25,572 nucleotides of DNA, from contig CALATN010000256.1 of NCBI GenBank assembly GCA_937891895.1, forward strand, positions 1 through 25,572, given 5' to 3'. Below are positions 22,217-25,572 of this stretch, in pieces; within the stretch, counting starts at the first letter, position 1; every line of letters begins with the position of its first letter. The DNA comes from an uncultured Clostridia bacterium (GTDB taxonomy: Bacteria > Bacillota > Clostridia > Oscillospirales > Ruminococcaceae). Below the pieces are notes generated by a model. That model did not search any database. It worked only from the letters and a program-made list of their open reading frames with translations, and was not told the origin of the DNA. Position numbers and translations under genes: made by a program.

Positions 22217-23236
22217 ATGAAGGAACAGCTTGAAAAAATCAGACAGCTTGCAGAAGCAGAGCTTGCCGAGTGCAATTCCGCAGAAGCGCTTGAAGCACTC
22301 CGTGTAAAGTACCTCGGCAAAAAGGGCGAGCTTACCGCTATTCTGAAGCAGATGGGCGGACTTTCCGCAGAGGAAAGACCTGTTATCGGTCAGCTTGCAA
22401 ACGAAGTAAGAAAGAGCATCGAGGACACACTTGCAGCAAGAACAGCTGCTCTCAAGTCCGAGCTTGCGGCTAAGAAGCTGAAGGAAGAAACTATCGACGT
22501 TACACTTCCCGGCAAGGTGCAGACAGTGGGCAGACTTCACCCTCTCACAGCCGTACTCAACGAAATCAAGGAAATTTACCTTGGTATGGGCTTTGAGGTT
22601 GTTGAAGGTCCTGAAGTTGAAACTGACCACTACTGCTTTGAGGCACTGAATATGCCGAAGCATCACCCTGCACGTGACACACAGGATACATTCTACATCA
22701 GCGAAAACGTGCTTCTCCGTACACAGACTTCCTCCGTACAGATCCGTACAATGGAGAACAAGAAGCCTCCTATCAGAATTATCTCCCCAGGCAGAGTTTA
22801 CCGTTCCGACGCTGTCGACGCAACACACTCTCCTCTTTTCCACCAGATTGAAGGCCTCGTAATCGACAAGGGCATCACATTTGCTGACCTTTGCGGTACA
22901 CTTGAGCTTATGATGAAGCGTCTTTACGGCGAGGATTGTCAGATTCGTCTGCGTCCGCACCACTTCCCATATACAGAGCCTTCCGCTGAGGTTGATATGA
23001 TGTGCTTCAACTGTCACGGCGAGGGCTGTCCGATGTGTAAGAACGAAGGCTACATCGAGCTTCTCGGTGCAGGTATGGTACACCCTAAGGTACTTAAAGA
23101 CTGTGGCATTGACCCTGAGGTTTACAGCGGCTTTGCGTTCGGTATCGGTCTTGAACGTATCGTTATGGGCAGATACAAAATCAGCGATATGCGTCTGCTC
23201 TACGAGAACGATATGAGATTTTTGGGTCAGTTCTAA
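22217..23236 (+). CDS. pheS: Phenylalanine--tRNA ligase alpha subunit
   Basis: PheS is the catalytic subunit of the alpha2-beta2 enzyme that charges tRNA-Phe. The 339-residue protein has the N-terminal coiled coil that binds tRNA (1-85), then the class II core: motif 1 around 105-135 (HPLTAVLNEIKEI then GFEVVEGPEVE), motif 2 around 185-212 (PGRVYRSDAVDATHSPLFHQ) and motif 3 around 300-315 (FAFGIGLERIVM). A four-cysteine knuckle CFNCHGEGCPMC (Cys263, 266, 271 and 274) sits before the ELLGAGMVHP segment; it is common in Clostridia and may bind zinc. AAAGGA precedes the ATG at 22217. Expression is controlled by the T-box leader upstream, and pheT follows after 154 bases. Confidence 0.97.
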   Translation: MKEQLEKIRQLAEAELAECNSAEALEALRVKYLGKKGELTAILKQMGGLSAEERPVIGQLANEVRKSIEDTLAARTAALKSELAAKKLKEETIDVTLPGKVQTVGRLHPLTAVLNEIKEIYLGMGFEVVEGPEVETDHYCFEALNMPKHHPARDTQDTFYISENVLLRTQTSSVQIRTMENKKPPIRIISPGRVYRSDAVDATHSPLFHQIEGLVIDKGITFADLCGTLELMMKRLYGEDCQIRLRPHHFPYTEPSAEVDMMCFNCHGEGCPMCKNEGYIELLGAGMVHPKVLKDCGIDPEVYSGFAFGIGLERIVMGRYKISDMRLLYENDMRFLGQF

Positions 23237-23240
23237 AAGC

Positions 23241-23298
23241 CAAGTGCACTATCGTGCACTTGCTTTCCGAATTTTTTCGCCTTGCGAAAAAATGTCGG
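23241..23298 (+). repeat. Two adjacent palindromes in the pheS-pheT spacer
   Basis: CAAGTGCAC (23241-23249) pairs perfectly with GTGCACTTG (23254-23262). Then CCGA plus ATTTTTTCGC (23267-23280) pairs with GCGAAAAAAT and TCGG (23284-23298) around CTT with one bulged G. Neither hairpin is followed by a proper T run, although the first is followed by a T-rich stretch that is itself the arm of the second. They may be RNA processing or stability elements, or an intergenic palindromic repeat. Confidence 0.6.
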
Positions 23299-23390
23299 AG
23301 TTTGCTTGTTGACTATCAATATTGAGTAACCATTGGTAGTTTGCGTGTTAATTTAACTTATTCCCTAAAAAATATTAGGAGGAAAATAAA

Positions 23391-25572
23391 ATGAATTTAT
23401 CAATGAGATGGCTGTCGGATTATATTGACGTGTCCGACCTTTCAATAAAAGAATTCTGCTCAGGTCTTACAATCAGCGGCTCAAAGGTTGAGCGCTGGGA
23501 AACTGAGGGCGAGGAAATCAGCAAGGTTGTTGTGGGTAAGCTCCTTTCCGTTGTTCCACACGAAAATTCCGACCACCTTGTAGTGTGTCAGGTTGACGTG
23601 GGCAAGGCTGGTAACGGCGAGCCTATCCAGATTGTAACAGGTGCGCCTAACGTTAAGGCAGGCGACATTGTTCCAGTAGCAATGGACGGCTCAACTCTCC
23701 CTAACGGCATCAAAATCAAGAAGGGCAAGCTCCGCGGCGTTGAATCCAACGGTATGCTCTGCTCCCTCGGCGAGCTTGGTCTTACAACTCACGATTTCCC
23801 TTACGCAATCGCTGACGGCATTTTCATTATGCAGCAGGAAGAAGGCTGCCCTGAGCTTGAACTCGGTATGGATATCAAGGAAGCAATCGGTCTTAACGAT
23901 ACTTCCGTTGAGTTCGAAATCACTTCCAACCGTCCTGACTGCCTCGCTGTAATCGGTCTTGCAAGAGAAACAGCTGCAACTTTTGACCGTCCTTACACAG
24001 TGAAAGAGCCAACCTACAAGGGCATTGAGGGCGACATCAACTCCATGCTGAAGGTCAACGTGCAGAACACAGACCTCTGTTCACGCTATATCGCTGGTGT
24101 TGTAAAGAACGTTAAAATTGGTCAGTCCCCACGCTGGATGAGAGAAAGACTCCGTGCAAGCGGCGTTCGTCCAATCAATAACTTCGTTGACATCACAAAC
24201 TATGTAATGCTCGAATACGGCCACCCTATGCACGCTTTCGATATCCGCTACATCAAGGGCAACGAAATCAATATCCGTAACGCTAAGGCAGGCGAAACAA
24301 TCACAACTCTCGACGGTACAGAGAGAGCACTTACCGAAAATATGCTCGTAATCGCTGACGCTGAAAGCCCTGTTGCTGTTGCAGGTGTAATGGGCGGCGA
24401 GTACAGCGGTATCATGGACGATACAGTTGACGTTGTTTTCGAGTCCGCTTGCTTCGACGGCGCTTCCGTTCGTACAACAGCCAAGGCTCTCGGTATGAGA
24501 ACTGACGCTTCCGCACGTTTCGAAAAGGGCATTGACCCGCAGAACGCTTACCCTGCAATTATGCGTGCATTCGAGCTTGTTGAAATGCTGGGCTGCGGCG
24601 AGGTTGTAAACACAATAATCGACGCTGACCACTCCGACAAGACACCAAAGGGTGTTGAGTTCAACCCTGACTGGATCAACGGCTTCCTGGGCACAGATAT
24701 CTCCGAGGACGTTATGAAGAAGTGCCTTGAAAAGCTTGATTTCAAGATTGAAAACGGTATGGCTTACGCTCCTTCCGTTCGTATCGATATCGAGTGCAAG
24801 GCTGATATCGCTGAAGAAGTTGCAAGAATTTACGGCTACAACAACATTCCAAAGACAATTATCCGCGGTGTTGCAGCTGCTGAGCTTACCGAAAAGCAGA
24901 AGTTCGAGCGCAAGATTATGAACGCTATGACTTCCCTCGGCGCTTACGAAATCACAACTTACTCCTTCATCAGCCCTAAGTATTTCGACAAAATCCGTCT
25001 TCCTGAGGACAGCAAGCTGAGAAATACAGTTGTTATCACAAATCCTCTCGGTGAAGATACTTCCGTTATGAGAACAACTCTCATTCCTTCAATGTGTGAG
25101 GTTCTCGCAAGAAACTACAATAACCGTAACGCTTCCGCTTGTCTGTTCGAACTCGGCAACGAGTACCTCCCTACAGGCGCAGAGCTTCCTGACGAACCTG
25201 TACGTCTCAGCGTTGGTATGTACGGCGGCAACCGTGATTTCTACGACATCAAGGGTATCGTTGACGCAATGCTGAAGAACGTCGGCGTTGAAGATTTCGA
25301 GTACGAAGCTTGCACAGACAGCGCAGTATTCGCAGAAGCTGACGCTTTCCACCCCGGCAGATGCGCAGTAATCACAAAGGACGGAAAGGCAATCGGTATC
25401 GTTGGTGAGCTTCACCCTGAAACTCTCGAAAACTACGGTATCGGCACAAAGGCTTACGCAGCAAAAATCAACGTTACAGAAATCCTTGAGGTTGCTGTTG
25501 CAGCAAAGACATACAAGCCGCTTCCTAAGTTCCCTGCAACAACCCGTGACCTTGCTATCGTTTGTGACGAAG
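23391..25572 (+). CDS. pheT: Phenylalanine--tRNA ligase beta subunit (3' end outside window)
   Basis: PheT is the large editing and tRNA-binding subunit of phenylalanyl-tRNA synthetase. AGGAGG lies 8 bases before the ATG at 23391, and the frame stays open to the window end, giving 727 of an expected 800 or so residues. It starts MNLSMRWLSDYIDVSDLS; the EMAP-like tRNA-binding domain follows at about 40-155 (VGKLLSVVPHENSDHLVVCQ, then GAPNV and SNGMLCSLGELG). The B3/B4 editing region has FEITSNRPDCLAVIGLARE and INNFVDITNYVMLEYGHPMH; B5 has GTDISEDVMKKC; and a catalytic-like core follows with ARIYGYNNIPKT. The visible end, KPLPKFPATTRDLAIVCDE, is the beginning of the FDX-ACB anticodon-binding domain. 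It is co-expressed with pheS. Confidence 0.96.
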   Translation, partial: MNLSMRWLSDYIDVSDLSIKEFCSGLTISGSKVERWETEGEEISKVVVGKLLSVVPHENSDHLVVCQVDVGKAGNGEPIQIVTGAPNVKAGDIVPVAMDGSTLPNGIKIKKGKLRGVESNGMLCSLGELGLTTHDFPYAIADGIFIMQQEEGCPELELGMDIKEAIGLNDTSVEFEITSNRPDCLAVIGLARETAATFDRPYTVKEPTYKGIEGDINSMLKVNVQNTDLCSRYIAGVVKNVKIGQSPRWMRERLRASGVRPINNFVDITNYVMLEYGHPMHAFDIRYIKGNEINIRNAKAGETITTLDGTERALTENMLVIADAESPVAVAGVMGGEYSGIMDDTVDVVFESACFDGASVRTTAKALGMRTDASARFEKGIDPQNAYPAIMRAFELVEMLGCGEVVNTIIDADHSDKTPKGVEFNPDWINGFLGTDISEDVMKKCLEKLDFKIENGMAYAPSVRIDIECKADIAEEVARIYGYNNIPKTIIRGVAAAELTEKQKFERKIMNAMTSLGAYEITTYSFISPKYFDKIRLPEDSKLRNTVVITNPLGEDTSVMRTTLIPSMCEVLARNYNNRNASACLFELGNEYLPTGAELPDEPVRLSVGMYGGNRDFYDIKGIVDAMLKNVGVEDFEYEACTDSAVFAEADAFHPGRCAVITKDGKAIGIVGELHPETLENYGIGTKAYAAKINVTEILEVAVAAKTYKPLPKFPATTRDLAIVCDE

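Noticed and set aside
22214..23083. Open frame of 289 codons antisense to pheS
   Set aside because: pheS is certain; the antisense product is Cys/His/Leu-rich shadow sequence without a start context.
23237..23390. A second T-box or separate promoter in front of pheT
   Set aside because: No T-box core sequence and no -10 box at a good distance from TTGACT (23309) were found; pheT is probably read through from pheS.
1..25572. tRNA, rRNA, CRISPR arrays, prophage or insertion sequences
   Set aside because: No cloverleaf with a TTC-loop signature, no regularly spaced direct repeats and no transposase or integrase genes were recognised by eye on either strand.

Overview
The window reads as chromosomal DNA of a Gram-positive anaerobe of the class Clostridia, most likely a Ruminococcus-type member of the Oscillospiraceae. 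The grounds are strong AGGAGG-type ribosome binding sites, consensus sigma-A promoters with 17-base spacers, a T-box leader in front of pheS, a PPi-type phosphofructokinase together with GTP-type PEP carboxykinase, and many lipoprotein signals. This placement is inference, because no rRNA is present. Most of the window is core genome; the more distinctive parts are the c-di-GMP-related genes, one transferred-looking regulator and the pheS leader.

Layout. 1-3465 (+): end of rpsT, a solitary metal or cobalamin-binding lipoprotein, greA and lysS. 3466-4850: an AT-rich island with one membrane-anchored Xre-type regulator. 4852-6484 (+): two unrecognised membrane proteins behind a perfect promoter and a hairpin leader. 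6483-7900 (-): a two-gene operon of a permuted papain-fold protein and a membrane protein. 7976-10111 (+): an operon of PilZ, ParA and ComFB-like proteins. 10136-12992 (+): phenylacetate-CoA ligase, then PPi-dependent phosphofructokinase, each with its own promoter and terminator. 13008-15503 (+): a large protein joining a LacI-type sugar-binding domain to an intact GGDEF domain, behind a perfect palindrome. 15517-17522 (-): GTP-type PEPCK. 17689-18497 (-): a DUF4358 lipoprotein. 18577-21748 (-): an operon of a DUF6106-like membrane protein, an AcpS-like protein, the NAD(P)H-hydrate repair enzyme Nnr and a lipoprotein. 21760-25572 (+): T-box leader, pheS and most of pheT.

How the genes may work together. 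Pfp and PEPCK are the PPi- and GTP-linked steps at the upper and lower ends of glycolysis and succinate fermentation. The gene between them encodes a cytosolic diguanylate cyclase with a sugar-binding-type sensor, and a PilZ-ParA-ComFB operon lies a few kilobases upstream. This suggests, but does not prove, a link between carbon status, c-di-GMP and a spatially positioned surface or DNA-uptake machine. pheST is controlled by uncharged tRNA-Phe through the T-box, which appears to carry about 110 bases of extra palindromes inside Stem I. The AcpS-like protein lacks both acidic metal ligands of the family, so it may not be a working phosphopantetheinyl transferase.
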